Shown one piece after another: positions 1-7,416 of a stretch of DNA of 46,931 nucleotides. Position 1 is the first letter of the stretch. Each line of letters starts with the position of its first letter. A program made the position numbers and the translations under genes. Below the pieces are notes generated by a model. The model ran no database searches. It saw only the letters and a list, made by a program, of their open reading frames with translations, and had not been told where the DNA came from. Origin of the DNA: Streptococcus orisasini (GTDB lineage Bacteria; Bacillota; Bacilli; Lactobacillales; Streptococcaceae); the NCBI RefSeq assembly GCF_001431045.1, contig NZ_BCLE01000018.1:1-46931 (forward strand), written 5' to 3'.

Positions 1-36
1 ATTCTTTTGATAAAAATTGACTTTTTCTTCAGTCTG

Positions 37-68
37 AATCTGGACTGGTTTATAGTTCAGATTTTTTT
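37..68 (+). terminator. Rho-independent terminator of an upstream gene
   Basis: AATCTGGACT (37-46) pairs with AGTTCAGATT (54-63) apart from one mismatch, and a T-run follows to 68. It presumably ends a gene lying left of the window. Confidence 0.7.
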
Positions 69-344
69 GTGTTCAAAAAGGCTTATCTTTTGTAGGAATT
101 TCTTGTTTAGATAGATACTATTTACTAAGATAAATCGAAAATAACATTTTCAAATTTTAACACTGTTACGATAAAAAATTAATATATTAAAAAAACATGG
201 CAGTTATTAAAAAATTTGTTATACTTTGTCGGAAAATTGTAAAGTTCAGATATCAGTGAAGTGCAAGCTGGTTGGTGAAGCGGTTTGTTGGGGAAATGCT
301 TATGTAATAAAGGGTTTGAAGGGATTTTGCAAGAAAATTTTTTC
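69..344. other. AT-rich intergenic stretch, no gene seen
   Basis: Nothing codes convincingly here on either strand. The only long open frame is on the minus strand (179-475); it is AT-rich, shows no family resemblance and has no ribosome site. Confidence 0.5.
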
Positions 345-372
345 TTGACATTAAAATTTAAGATTATAAAAT
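345..372 (+). promoter_or_regulatory. Sigma-A promoter of the first PepSY gene
   Basis: TTGACA at 345-350 and TAAAAT at 367-372 are 16 bp apart. Transcription would start near 379, inside the left arm of the 374-430 inverted repeat. Confidence 0.65.
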
Positions 373-373
373 A

Positions 374-430
374 AAGGCAAGAGTTATCAATTAACATGAT
401 TCCGGATAATGTGTTTGATACTCTTGCCTT
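374..430 (+). promoter_or_regulatory. Long inverted repeat at the transcription start of the PepSY gene
   Basis: AAGGCAAGAG (374-383) is perfectly complementary to CTCTTGCCTT (421-430), and TATCAA (385-390) to TTGATA (415-420), giving about 16 paired bases with one bulge. It lies over the predicted start site and 70 bp before the ATG, so it may be an operator or a leader hairpin. No run of T follows directly, so it is not a standard terminator. Confidence 0.5.
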
Positions 431-499
431 ATATTTATTAGTTGTTTTTGTGAAACTTCTAATATTTTTAGTCATCCAAGTAAAAGGGGGGCAAATGAC

Positions 500-1033
500 A
501 TGAAATTAACTAAAAAATTGCCGATTGTATTGGCCGCTTCACTGGGATTAGCTGGGGCAGCCTTTGTCAGTGCTCATTCAGCATCAGCAGTTCAAGCTAT
601 TAGTTCTGAACAAGCAAAGACCATCGCTTTGGCAGATGCAGGGCTAAAAGCAAATCAAGTTAATTCTATAAAAGTGCATCAAGATTCTGATAATGATGTC
701 CCAGTTTTTGAAGTAGAATTTCGTAGCGATCAGTCAGATTATGATTATACTATTGATGCAGCAACTGGTGTTATCACTGAAAAAGATATTGATGTTGATG
801 AAAATCATACAGATGCACAAGAACAGGCAGTGAAAATATCTGCTAATGATGCAAAATCAATTGCTTTGGGAGATGCAGGACTTACTGAAAAGCAAGTGTC
901 ATCTTTGAAAGTAGAAGCTGGATCTGATAATGATGTTCCTAATTACAAGGTTGAATTTAAACATGGCAGACTTGAATATCGTTACGCTGTCAATGCACTC
1001 AGCGGAACAATCACTGCTAAGGAAACCAATTAG
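500..1033 (+). CDS. Secreted protein with two PepSY domains
   Basis: The 177-residue product starts with a typical signal peptide (KK then a Leu/Ala-rich core, likely cut after AHSASA near residue 30), so it is exported. Two PepSY-like units follow, about residues 33-95 and 111-177. Each has the pattern 'QAK(T/S)IAL(A/G)DAGL', then 'SDNDVP', then a strand ending in 'G.ITEK/TAK'. PepSY modules are thought to inhibit or chaperone secreted proteases or to bind ligands; the target here is unknown. The start is set by a G-rich ribosome site (484-491). A terminator follows at 1062, so it is probably a single-gene unit. The signal peptide is nearly the same as that of the gene at 1609, so the two look like paralogues. 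The family call is firm; the function is not. Confidence 0.85.
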   Translation: MKLTKKLPIVLAASLGLAGAAFVSAHSASAVQAISSEQAKTIALADAGLKANQVNSIKVHQDSDNDVPVFEVEFRSDQSDYDYTIDAATGVITEKDIDVDENHTDAQEQAVKISANDAKSIALGDAGLTEKQVSSLKVEAGSDNDVPNYKVEFKHGRLEYRYAVNALSGTITAKETN

Positions 1034-1061
1034 TTTATATAAATTTAATACGATAAGACAA

Positions 1062-1089
1062 CCGAGCTGGCTTTCCAGCTCGGCTTTTT
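1062..1089 (+). terminator. Rho-independent terminator
   Basis: CCGAGCTGG (1062-1070) and CCAGCTCGG (1075-1083) form a perfect 9-bp stem with a 4-nt loop, then TTTTT. It ends the first PepSY gene. Confidence 0.9.
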
Positions 1090-1254
1090 GGCATAAGAGA
1101 CTATGTAAAAAGAGGACAATAGTTGCTTAATTATTTTGAGATGATTTGTAAGTGTTTTGTGAAATTATTGATTTGCTTTCCTTTTTAAGTTAGAGTGACA
1201 ACTAAAAAGCCTGTTATCAGAATGTCATATAAGTTAAAAGCTCGGTGACAAGGA

Positions 1255-1283
1255 TTGACAAGGTTTATACAGATTTGTAGAAT
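1255..1283 (+). promoter_or_regulatory. Strong promoter of a candidate small RNA
   Basis: A perfect TTGACA (1255-1260), a 17-bp spacer and TAGAAT (1278-1283). No coding frame follows. A terminator lies about 100 nt downstream. Confidence 0.7.
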
Positions 1284-1289
1284 GGGTGG

Positions 1290-1387
1290 CATGGGAGTGA
1301 GGTCAACCCCAAAATTGAAAATTTTGGGTCTCACTACGTTCTGGTTTTAAGGTGGTGACCTGAAACGGTCTCTCCCCAGACCTTTTT
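1290..1387 (+). ncRNA. Candidate small RNA of about 98 nt
   Basis: The transcript predicted from the 1255-1283 promoter would run to a terminator at 1367-1387 (GGTCT, a loop, AGACC, TTTTT). Inside, CCCAAAATT (1308-1316) pairs with AATTTTGGG (1320-1328), enclosed by GTGAG and CTCAC, giving a strong hairpin. The terminator loop is C-rich (CTCCCC), a feature of Gram-positive regulatory RNAs that pair with ribosome sites. No open frame is present. I do not recognise the RNA family. It resembles part of the 8465-8621 segment. Confidence 0.5.
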
Positions 1388-1608
1388 AATCGGCATCGGC
1401 CACTGTGTCAAGAGCTTATTCCAAAATAGAAATATTGGATGAGTCTTGCCCAGCTTCTCTAAAGGATTAGATTCTTGTTCATTCCGGAAAACAGCAATCA
1501 TATTCTTTAGAACAATGTTATAAGATTTATGAGTTTTATAACAGCAACCTAGCTAAGGTGAGATGTTTAAAAATTTTCTCACGAGCTATTAGAGGAGGAA
1601 TTCATTTC
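1388..1608 (+). other. Leader region of the second PepSY gene
   Basis: No gene seen. A possible extended -10 (TGTTATAAG) lies near 1516-1524. ATTCCGGA (1481-1488) also occurs upstream of the first PepSY gene (399-406), which may be chance or a shared site. Confidence 0.35.
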
Positions 1609-2436
1609 ATGAAATTGGCAAAAAAATTACCAGTAACAATGGTGGCTTCACTAGGATTAGCAGCAGCGATGTTAGGAAGTTCCGCAGTTTCTGCCGAAAC
1701 TCATAAGGATTGTCAGCCGCATCCGAGAGAATGTCAAACACGTATTTCAGCTGATCAAGCTAAATCTATTGCTTTGAAAGATTGTGGTTATGATGCAAGT
1801 TACTTTAAATCTGTTAAAGTAGATGAAGATCAAGTCAATGATCAATTTGTCTATAAAATCGAATTTAAAGGCAGTCACTCAGAGTACGATTATGTTATCA
1901 GCGGACATAATGGCAGCATCATTGAGAAGGATAGCGATGATGATGAAAAAGACAATCAGCGCAAATGCCAAACAGATTCAGCTACTAGTACTGAAGCAGC
2001 AACTAGTGCTGAGACACAGGCAAGCACTAAAGCTAGCACAGAAACATCCAATGCTAGCAGCAGCGAAGCAGCAACTAGTGCTGAAACGCAGGCAAGTACT
2101 CAAGCTAGCACAGGAACATCCAATGCTGCCAGCAGCGAAGCAGCAACAGATTCGAATTCAAATAGTTCTGTAACCACTGAAGCAGCAACTAGTGCTGAAA
2201 CGCAGGCTAGCACTCAAGCTAGCACAGAAGCAAGTACTGTTTCTAATGTAACGACAGAAGCTGATACGAATTCAAATGTGCATGCAGGTAGCGATTCTAA
2301 TTCTGCTGAGCATAGCGAAGATCATCAAAATCAAGACTGTGATGATGACGAGGAAGATCATGATGAGGATCATAATAATCAAAAACATCACGACGACGAT
2401 GATGATGACGAAGATCTTAATGATGAGTATGAATAA
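1609..2436 (+). CDS. Secreted PepSY protein with Ser/Thr/Ala repeats and Asp/His-rich tail
   Basis: The product has 275 residues when started at the ATG behind AGAGGAGG; an in-frame extension upstream to 1558 lacks a ribosome site. A signal peptide (cut near SSAVSA, residue 29) is followed by a Cys/His/Pro segment, one PepSY unit (about 45-110), and a low-complexity Ser/Thr/Ala region holding three near-identical units that start 'EAATSAETQAST'. The last 40 residues are mostly Asp, Glu, His and Asn. There is no LPxTG sorting motif, so it should be released or held by charge. The tail suggests binding of divalent metal ions or a positively charged partner; this is inference. Unlike its paralogue at 500 it contains several cysteines. 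A terminator follows at 2470. Confidence 0.8.
   Translation: MKLAKKLPVTMVASLGLAAAMLGSSAVSAETHKDCQPHPRECQTRISADQAKSIALKDCGYDASYFKSVKVDEDQVNDQFVYKIEFKGSHSEYDYVISGHNGSIIEKDSDDDEKDNQRKCQTDSATSTEAATSAETQASTKASTETSNASSSEAATSAETQASTQASTGTSNAASSEAATDSNSNSSVTTEAATSAETQASTQASTEASTVSNVTTEADTNSNVHAGSDSNSAEHSEDHQNQDCDDDEEDHDEDHNNQKHHDDDDDDEDLNDEYE
1993..2226 (+). repeat. Three near-identical 48-bp coding repeats
   Basis: Copies start at 1993, 2065 and 2179, each opening GAAGCAGCAACTAGTGCTGA and differing at only a few bases. They encode the Ser/Thr/Ala units of the PepSY protein. Unequal spacing (72 and 114 bp) and high identity suggest recent slippage or recombination. Confidence 0.8.
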
Positions 2437-2469
2437 GCCCAACTTATTGGTATTAATTTTAAGACCTGA

Positions 2470-2501
2470 GACCAAGCTGGAAAATCCAGTTTGGTCTTTT
2501 T
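2470..2501 (+). terminator. Rho-independent terminator
   Basis: GACCAAGCTGG (2470-2480), loop AAAAT, CCAGTTTGGTC (2486-2496), then TTTTT. It ends the second PepSY gene. Confidence 0.9.
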
Positions 2502-2622
2502 CGATTTCATGATTTATTATTAGCTTTAGTATTTTAGCCTTGAAAAATCGTGATAAAAGACAGTTTTACAGTTATCAGCTTTTTATTTGTATTCATTTTT
2601 GTTATCCAGCCATCTAAATTTT

Positions 2623-2631
2623 TGTTATAAT
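2623..2631 (+). promoter_or_regulatory. Extended -10 promoter of msrA
   Basis: TGTTATAAT, 28 bp before the msrA ATG. The -35 is poor, which is usual for extended -10 promoters. Confidence 0.6.
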
Positions 2632-2659
2632 GATGGAAGTTAAACAAGGAGATAAAATT

Positions 2660-3169
2660 ATGCAGAGGGCAATTTTTGCAGGTGGCTGTTTCTGGTGTAT
2701 GGTTCAGCCTTTTGAAGAACAGAAAGGTATTTTGTCTGTCCGATCAGGCTATACAGGAGGACATGTTGCCAATCCAACTTATGAGCAGGTTTGCAGCCAT
2801 ACAACGGGGCACACTGAAGCTGTAGAAATTATCTTTGATGACAGTAAGATTTCTTATGCTGATCTTGTGAAACTTTACTGGCAGCAGACTGATCCGACCG
2901 ATGCTTTTGGACAGTTTGAAGATCGCGGGGATAACTACCGTCCTGTTATTTTCTATTTTGATGAAAGGCAAAAAGAAATCGCCGAGAAATCTAAAAAAGC
3001 TCTGCAGGCTTCAGGTCGGTTTGACCGTCCTATTGTGACAAGCATTGAACCAGCACAGCCCTTTTATGAAGCAGAAGACTATCATCAGGCTTTTTATCGA
3101 AAAAATCCTGAGCGTTACGCGGTAAGTAGTAAAATCCGTCACCAATTTTTAAAGGAGAACTGGCAATGA
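2660..3169 (+). CDS. msrA: Peptide methionine sulfoxide reductase MsrA
   Basis: MsrA reduces the S form of methionine sulfoxide in oxidised proteins, using a cysteine attacked by the substrate and recycled by thioredoxin. The active-site motif 'GGCFWCM' is at residues 8-14 with catalytic Cys10. 'SGYTGG' and 'TGHTEAVEI', also typical of the family, follow. The product has 169 residues, the usual size for an MsrA without a fused MsrB domain. The start is the ATG behind AAGGAG; an upstream in-frame ATG at 2630 overlaps the -10 box and is rejected. It overlaps yozE by 4 bp, so the two are cotranscribed. Confidence 0.95.
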   Translation: MQRAIFAGGCFWCMVQPFEEQKGILSVRSGYTGGHVANPTYEQVCSHTTGHTEAVEIIFDDSKISYADLVKLYWQQTDPTDAFGQFEDRGDNYRPVIFYFDERQKEIAEKSKKALQASGRFDRPIVTSIEPAQPFYEAEDYHQAFYRKNPERYAVSSKIRHQFLKENWQ

Positions 3170-3381
3170 GAAAATCTTTTTACACTTGGCTCATGACTCA
3201 GCGCAACCCCAAATCCAAAGCACCTGCTGCCCTTTTAGCGGATTTGGTTTTTGAAGACACGACTTTTCCTAAGCATACGGATAATTTTGAAAAAGTCAGC
3301 CGCTATTTAGAAGATGAGGCAAACTTTTCTTTTAATCTGAGTGAATTTGATAAGATTTGGGAAGATTATCTGTCACATTAA
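3166..3381 (+). CDS. yozE: YozE family protein (UPF0346)
   Basis: This is a 71-residue, mostly helical cytoplasmic protein of the YozE family. '[10 protein letters not shown]' near the start, 'FPKHTDNF' in the middle and the final 'FDKIWEDY' are the conserved blocks as I remember them from Bacillus YozE. The molecular role is unknown. The start codon overlaps the msrA stop, and a good ribosome site (AAAGGAG) lies inside the end of msrA. A terminator follows 4 bp after the stop, closing a two-gene operon. Confidence 0.85.
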   Translation: MRKSFYTWLMTQRNPKSKAPAALLADLVFEDTTFPKHTDNFEKVSRYLEDEANFSFNLSEFDKIWEDYLSH

Positions 3382-3384
3382 AAG

Positions 3385-3407
3385 TCACGCGGTCAGCGTG
3401 ATTTTTT
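3385..3407 (+). terminator. Rho-independent terminator
   Basis: TCACGC (3385-3390) and GCGTGA (3396-3401) followed by six T. It ends the msrA-yozE operon. Confidence 0.85.
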
Positions 3408-3415
3408 GATATAAT
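3407..3415 (+). promoter_or_regulatory. Extended -10 promoter of phoH
   Basis: TGATATAAT begins in the T-run of the preceding terminator. It gives a leader of about 115 nt before the TTG start of phoH. Confidence 0.55.
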
Positions 3416-3535
3416 AATACCAAATGCAAGAAGATGAAACAGGGCTACCTGTCAAAAAAGTTTTTTATTTATCGGCTTTGGCCGCAAAAGAGCGATTTGA
3501 CATGTTCCCTTAAACATATAATAAAGGAGCCGCTT

Positions 3536-4600
3536 TTGCAAGATTATTCTGTTGATATTACCTTAAACCATCCCGACGACCTGATGAGCCTTTTTGGTTC
3601 CAATGAGCGCCATTTGAAGCTTATTGAGGAACAGCTCGGCGTCATTATTCATGCCAGAACAGAGCGGGTGCAGATTCTGGGAGACAGTGAGGAAGCTGTT
3701 AATTTAGCCCGCTTGACCATTGAAGCGCTGCTTGTTTTGGTTGGCCGGGGTATGATTATCAATACGTCGGATGTTGTCACAGCCCTTTCCATGGCTCAAA
3801 ATGGCAGCATTGATAAATTTGTAGCTCTCTATGAAGAGGAAATTATCAAGGATTCTTATGGCAAGCCCATTCGTGTTAAAACATTGGGACAGAAAGTCTA
3901 TGTGGACAGCGTCAAGAATCATGATATTGTTTTTGGCATCGGTCCTGCCGGAACGGGGAAAACATTCTTAGCTGTAACACTGGCCATAACAGCTCTGAAA
4001 AGAGGGCAGGTCAAACGGATTATTTTAACGCGGCCGGCTGTTGAAGCCGGTGAAAGCCTTGGCTTTTTGCCGGGGGATTTAAGGGAAAAAGTCGACCCCT
4101 ATCTGCGTCCGGTTTATGATGCCCTTTACCGTATTTTGGGCAAGGAGCAGACTGCCCGTCTGATGGAGCGTGAGATTATTGAAATCGCACCTTTAGCTTA
4201 TATGCGCGGCCGCACGCTTGATGATGCCTTTGTTATTCTTGATGAAGCGCAAAATACTACCATCATGCAGATGAAAATGTTCCTGACTCGCCTGGGCTTT
4301 AATTCTAAGATGATTGTCAATGGGGATATCAGCCAGATTGACTTGCCTAAAAATGTCAAATCAGGCTTGGTTGATGCTGCTGAAAAACTAAAAAATATCA
4401 AACAGATTGATTTTGTTTATCTGTCAGCTAAAGATGTGGTCAGACACCCTGTGGTTGCTGAGATTATCAATGCTTATGAACATTCAGCTGAGGAGGAAGA
4501 TGAGGCTTCTCACAGAAAGCAGGATGGACTTGCTAGTTATGAAACTTTAGGTGAGCCAGCCAAGGAGTCAGCAGATGACCAAGACAGTTCTCTTAGTTAA
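3536..4600 (+). CDS. phoH: PhoH family ATPase (PhoH-like protein)
   Basis: The product is a cytoplasmic P-loop ATPase of 354 residues with an N-terminal KH-like RNA-binding segment (about 15-80) and the PhoH domain. Walker A 'GPAGTGKT' is at 136-143 and the Walker B region 'DEAQN' starts near 236. PhoH proteins are linked to RNA handling and phosphate or stress responses, but the substrate is not settled. I choose the TTG at 3536 because it follows AAAGGAG with good spacing and gives the family's start, 'QDYSVDITL'; the frame is open up to 3434 but has no ribosome site there. The acidic tail after about residue 320 is variable. In streptococci phoH commonly lies near ybeY and era, as here. 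Confidence 0.9.
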   Translation: MQDYSVDITLNHPDDLMSLFGSNERHLKLIEEQLGVIIHARTERVQILGDSEEAVNLARLTIEALLVLVGRGMIINTSDVVTALSMAQNGSIDKFVALYEEEIIKDSYGKPIRVKTLGQKVYVDSVKNHDIVFGIGPAGTGKTFLAVTLAITALKRGQVKRIILTRPAVEAGESLGFLPGDLREKVDPYLRPVYDALYRILGKEQTARLMEREIIEIAPLAYMRGRTLDDAFVILDEAQNTTIMQMKMFLTRLGFNSKMIVNGDISQIDLPKNVKSGLVDAAEKLKNIKQIDFVYLSAKDVVRHPVVAEIINAYEHSAEEEDEASHRKQDGLASYETLGEPAKESADDQDSSLS

Positions 4601-4682
4601 TCTGGATAAACTGCACACGACTGAACTTGGGCGGCTTCGCTTGCAGAAGAACTTAAGGAGGCAGAATGTAAAGAATGATTGA
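4575..4682 (+). pseudogene. N-terminal remnant of a DUF3781-type protein
   Basis: An ATG with its own AAGGAG site lies inside the end of phoH and opens a 35-residue frame. Its 'LLVNLDKLHTTELG' followed by 'RLQKNL' matches, from memory, the conserved start of DUF3781 proteins (LD.LHTTE.G..RI.KNL). The frame then runs out at the start of the GNAT gene, so the rest of the domain is missing. It reads as a decayed gene whose translation may now couple phoH to the GNAT gene. It could also be a functional short leader peptide. Confidence 0.5.
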
Positions 4683-5172
4683 AAAATTATCTCAGTCTTA
4701 CAGCTGCCGCCGACTGATGGAAGCGGATATTCCAAATGTCTTAGCCTTATACAAAAGCAATCCTCTGTATTTTCACTACTGTCCGCCCAATCCGAGTCTG
4801 GAAAGTGTCAGAGAAGACATGCAGCAATTGCCCGAGGGAAAGTCTCGTGCGGACAAGTTTTTCCTTGGTTTTTGGAATAAACAAGACTTGGTGGCCGTTA
4901 TGGATTTTGTTCTAGCCTATCCTGATGAACAAACGGTGTTTATTGGTCTGTTTATGATTAATCAGGCTTATCAGGGAAAGGGAATCGGCAGCCAACTTAT
5001 GACAGAAGTATTAGACCATTTTTCAAAAAATTTTCAAAAGGCACGCTTGGCCTATGTTAAAGGGAATCCTCAGTCACAAGGTTTTTGGGAAAAACTGGGT
5101 TTTACAGCTGCAGGAGCTGAGGTTAAGCAGGAACAGTATACGGTTGTTCCAATGGAGAAATGGTTAAACTAA
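4675..5172 (+). CDS. GNAT family N-acetyltransferase
   Basis: The 165-residue protein has the GNAT fold. The acetyl-CoA binding signature 'QGKGIG' lies at residues 100-105, preceded by the strand 'TVFIGLFMI', and the end reads 'GFWEKLGFT', typical of the last GNAT strand. The acceptor is unknown. The start is the ATG behind AAGGAGG (4653-4660). It sits directly behind phoH and the DUF3781 remnant and 57 bp before the HAD gene, so it is likely read with them. Confidence 0.85.
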   Translation: MIEKLSQSYSCRRLMEADIPNVLALYKSNPLYFHYCPPNPSLESVREDMQQLPEGKSRADKFFLGFWNKQDLVAVMDFVLAYPDEQTVFIGLFMINQAYQGKGIGSQLMTEVLDHFSKNFQKARLAYVKGNPQSQGFWEKLGFTAAGAEVKQEQYTVVPMEKWLN

Positions 5173-5228
5173 TCAGTAAGGATACGGGTAAACGGTATTA
5201 AGCAGAAATCTGAGGGTGATAGAAACTA

Positions 5229-5930
5229 ATGAAAGCATTGATTTTTGATGTTGATGATACTTTGTATGATCAAATTCAGCCTTTTAAAAGGGCATTGGAA
5301 AATCATTTAAAGGTAGCTGAAAATTTGCTGGAGCCTATTTATATTGCCAGCAGGAAGTATTCAGATGAGGCCTTTGATGCAGTTCTTTCCGGAGAGATGA
5401 CGCTGAAAGCCAGTCATATCTATCGTTTGCAAAGAGCACTGGCTGATTTTGGACTGGAAATATCAGGCGATGAAGCCTTGATTGTTCAAGAAGACTACAG
5501 CCGTTATCAGGGTCAGCTGGCGCTTTCTTCAGAATTCAAGGAAGTATTTGCCTACTGCCGGCAAGCAGGTATTGTGATGGGAGTTATTACCAACGGTCCC
5601 CATCAGCACCAGCTCAAGAAGATTAACAGTTTGGATCTTTTTCGCTGGATTCCTCGGGAAAATGTGCTGATTTCAGGAGAAGTCGGACTTGCCAAACCAT
5701 CGCGGGAAATCTTTGATTTATTAGCTGAGAAACTGCAGCTGTCATCAGCTGATATTTACTATGTGGGGGATTCTTTTGAAAATGATGTTGTCGGCTGCCA
5801 TAATGCCGGCTGGAAGTCTATCTGGCTCAACCACAGAAACCACCTGCCATCACAAAAAGAAATCCATGCTGATTATACTCTGCAGCATCGCTCTGAGCTG
5901 CTGCCGCTGTTAAAAACGATTAAACAGTAA
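5229..5930 (+). CDS. HAD-superfamily hydrolase
   Basis: This 233-residue phosphatase of the HAD superfamily opens with the nucleophile motif 'FDVDDTLYD' (Asp7 and acid/base Asp9). It has the motif II segment 'GVITNGP', a motif III lysine in 'LAKPS' and the metal-binding 'GDSFENDV'. The helical cap between about residues 15 and 100 marks a subfamily I enzyme of the YjjG/phosphoglycolate phosphatase-like type. The substrate cannot be read from sequence. A terminator follows at 5975. Confidence 0.88.
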   Translation: MKALIFDVDDTLYDQIQPFKRALENHLKVAENLLEPIYIASRKYSDEAFDAVLSGEMTLKASHIYRLQRALADFGLEISGDEALIVQEDYSRYQGQLALSSEFKEVFAYCRQAGIVMGVITNGPHQHQLKKINSLDLFRWIPRENVLISGEVGLAKPSREIFDLLAEKLQLSSADIYYVGDSFENDVVGCHNAGWKSIWLNHRNHLPSQKEIHADYTLQHRSELLPLLKTIKQ

Positions 5931-5974
5931 TGTCACTGTCTGCCGGATTGAAACTGCGCAAGCAAAGAAGTCAC

Positions 5975-6006
5975 AAAGCCCAATCAACAAGTCAGGGCTT
6001 TTTCTT
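5975..6006 (+). terminator. Rho-independent terminator
   Basis: AAGCCC (5976-5981) pairs with GGGCTT (5995-6000), followed by TTTC. It ends the HAD gene transcript. Confidence 0.65.
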
Positions 6007-6029
6007 TTCTTTAGAAAGTAAGGGCTTTA

Positions 6030-6038
6030 TGGTATAAT
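6030..6038 (+). promoter_or_regulatory. Extended -10 promoter of ybeY
   Basis: TGGTATAAT. Transcription would start near 6045, leaving a leader of about 255 nt before ybeY. Confidence 0.6.
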
Positions 6039-6044
6039 AAAGTG

Positions 6045-6300
6045 ATAAGATTAGAAGAGCAGGAAGGATAAGGCTGGCTTACGTGTAAGCAAGCACGGAT
6101 GACTTGCTTGAAATTTAGATAAGCTAAAAGCAAGCTTTAATCGCTGTTTGGCATAAGTTTTCTGTTTGTTCATGTTAAGATTAAGGAACATTTGAAGACA
6201 GTTCAGTAAGCTTTTACATGATTGAACTGCGGCTGAACAGCGTGATTATTTTGTGTTTAACTGTCTGAATTTCTGCTGCATCCAGCCTTTTACATGAGAT
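6045..6300 (+). other. Long structured leader before ybeY, no gene seen
   Basis: Several complementary pairs are visible: CTTAC/GTAAG near 6080, AAGCAAG/CTTGCTT spanning 6090-6111, and CAGTTCA/TGAACTG and GACAGTT/AACTGTC in 6190-6270. No terminator-like hairpin with a T-run and no known riboswitch motif is recognised. There is no clear Shine-Dalgarno site before the ybeY ATG. Confidence 0.4.
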
Positions 6301-6795
6301 ATGTATATTGAAATGATTGATGAGACCGGTAAGGTTCCAGAAAGTATCAAAAAGCAAACCTTGGATATTTTGGATTTCGCTGCTGAAAAGACAGGCAAAG
6401 AGGATAAGGAAATGGCCGTCACTTTTGTCAGCAACGAGCGCAGCCATGAGCTCAATCTCCTCTACCGTGAGACAGATCGGCCTACTGATGTTATCAGTCT
6501 TGAATATAAACCTGAATCTAACCTTAGCTTTGATGAAGATGATTTAAAAGAAAATCCTGATCTAGCGCAGATGCTGGCAGAATTTGACTCTTATATCGGT
6601 GAATTATTTATTTCGGTCGATAAGGCCAGAGAACAAGCTGAAGAATACGGCCACAGTTTCGAACGTGAAATGGGCTTTTTAGCAGTGCATGGTTTTTTGC
6701 ATATCAATGGTTATGACCATTACACTCCCCAAGAAGAAGAAGAAATGTTCAGCCTACAGGAAGAGATATTGAATGCCTATGGACTTAAGAGATAA
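6301..6795 (+). CDS. ybeY: Endoribonuclease YbeY (rRNA maturation factor)
   Basis: YbeY is a zinc-dependent RNase needed for 16S rRNA 3' end maturation and ribosome quality control. The metal site H-x3-H-x5-H is seen as '[11 protein letters not shown]' with His130, His134 and His140. The conserved 'RPTDVIS' strand is at about 60-66. At 164 residues it has the normal length. The ATG at 6301 gives the expected family start 'MYIEMID', though no good ribosome site precedes it. It overlaps dgkA by 23 bp, and era follows, the standard ybeY-dgkA-era cluster of Firmicutes. Confidence 0.95.
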   Translation: MYIEMIDETGKVPESIKKQTLDILDFAAEKTGKEDKEMAVTFVSNERSHELNLLYRETDRPTDVISLEYKPESNLSFDEDDLKENPDLAQMLAEFDSYIGELFISVDKAREQAEEYGHSFEREMGFLAVHGFLHINGYDHYTPQEEEEMFSLQEEILNAYGLKR

Positions 6796-7186
6796 TAAAC
6801 AAAGCCAAAAAAAATGGAAAAACAGAACTCTGACTTCCAGCCTTGAATTCGCTCTGACAGGTATTCTTACAGCTGTCAAAGAAGAGCGCAATATGAAAAA
6901 GCATGCAGTGTCGGCTGTGTTAGCTGTTATTGCAGGCTTTGTTTTTAAGGTGTCCGTCATCGAATGGCTTTTTCTTTTACTGAGTATTTTTTTGGTCATT
7001 ACCTTTGAAATTGTTAACTCGGCTATTGAAAATGTCGTTGATTTAGCCAGTGACTATCACTTTTCCATGCTGGCTAAAAATGCTAAGGATATGGCAGCTG
7101 GCGCTGTTTTGATGATTTCAGGCTTTGCTGCTTTGACCGGCCTGATTATTTTTGTGCCAAAGATTATTGATTTGATTTTTGGCTAA
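6773..7186 (+). CDS. dgkA: Undecaprenol kinase DgkA (diacylglycerol kinase family)
   Basis: This is a small membrane kinase of 137 residues that, in Gram-positive bacteria, phosphorylates undecaprenol and so feeds the lipid carrier of cell-wall synthesis. In S. mutans the homologue (Dgk) is known for acid tolerance. The basic N-terminus (about 1-45) is followed by three membrane helices (about 46-62, 64-83 and 105-135). The signature '[12 protein letters not shown]' holds the catalytic glutamates. The start codon lies inside ybeY behind AGGAAGAG, which indicates translational coupling. From memory the protein is almost identical to S. mutans Dgk. Confidence 0.93.
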   Translation: MPMDLRDNKQSQKKWKNRTLTSSLEFALTGILTAVKEERNMKKHAVSAVLAVIAGFVFKVSVIEWLFLLLSIFLVITFEIVNSAIENVVDLASDYHFSMLAKNAKDMAAGAVLMISGFAALTGLIIFVPKIIDLIFG

Positions 7187-7416
7187 TAGCTGAGCTGGAT
7201 TCTTGTCAGCAGCAGGAGTGATAATGATCTATTAGCTGCTTTAAAGCAACTGCTAATGCAGTTCAAACTGGAAATAATAAAAATGAAAGGAACGGACGAG
7301 TTTGTGTTCTGACCTGAACACGGACTAGAGGCCATGTAAAAAAGACCAACTGCGGGAAATCAGGATTTTCTGTCAGCTGATTATCTTTACTTTGCTTTTA
7401 ACGTCCTTTGTATCTT
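7187..7416 (+). other. dgkA-era intergenic region, no gene seen
   Basis: A 230-bp gap, unusual in a cluster that is tightly packed in many relatives. GTGTTC/GAACAC near 7310 makes a small hairpin. No promoter of good quality and no ribosome site directly before era was found. Confidence 0.35.

Noticed and set aside
1993..2226. Regularly repeated DNA that might suggest a CRISPR-like array.
   Set aside because: The repeats are in frame, encode Ser/Thr/Ala units of the secreted protein, are unevenly spaced and have no unique spacers or cas genes.
2272..2512. Overlapping Met/Ile/Val-rich frames on both strands over the end of the second PepSY gene.
   Set aside because: They arise from the GAT/GAC-rich Asp repeat read in other frames.
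6754..6999. Minus-strand frame across the ybeY-dgkA overlap.
   Set aside because: Both plus-strand genes are firmly identified and the minus-strand product has no ribosome site or known domain.
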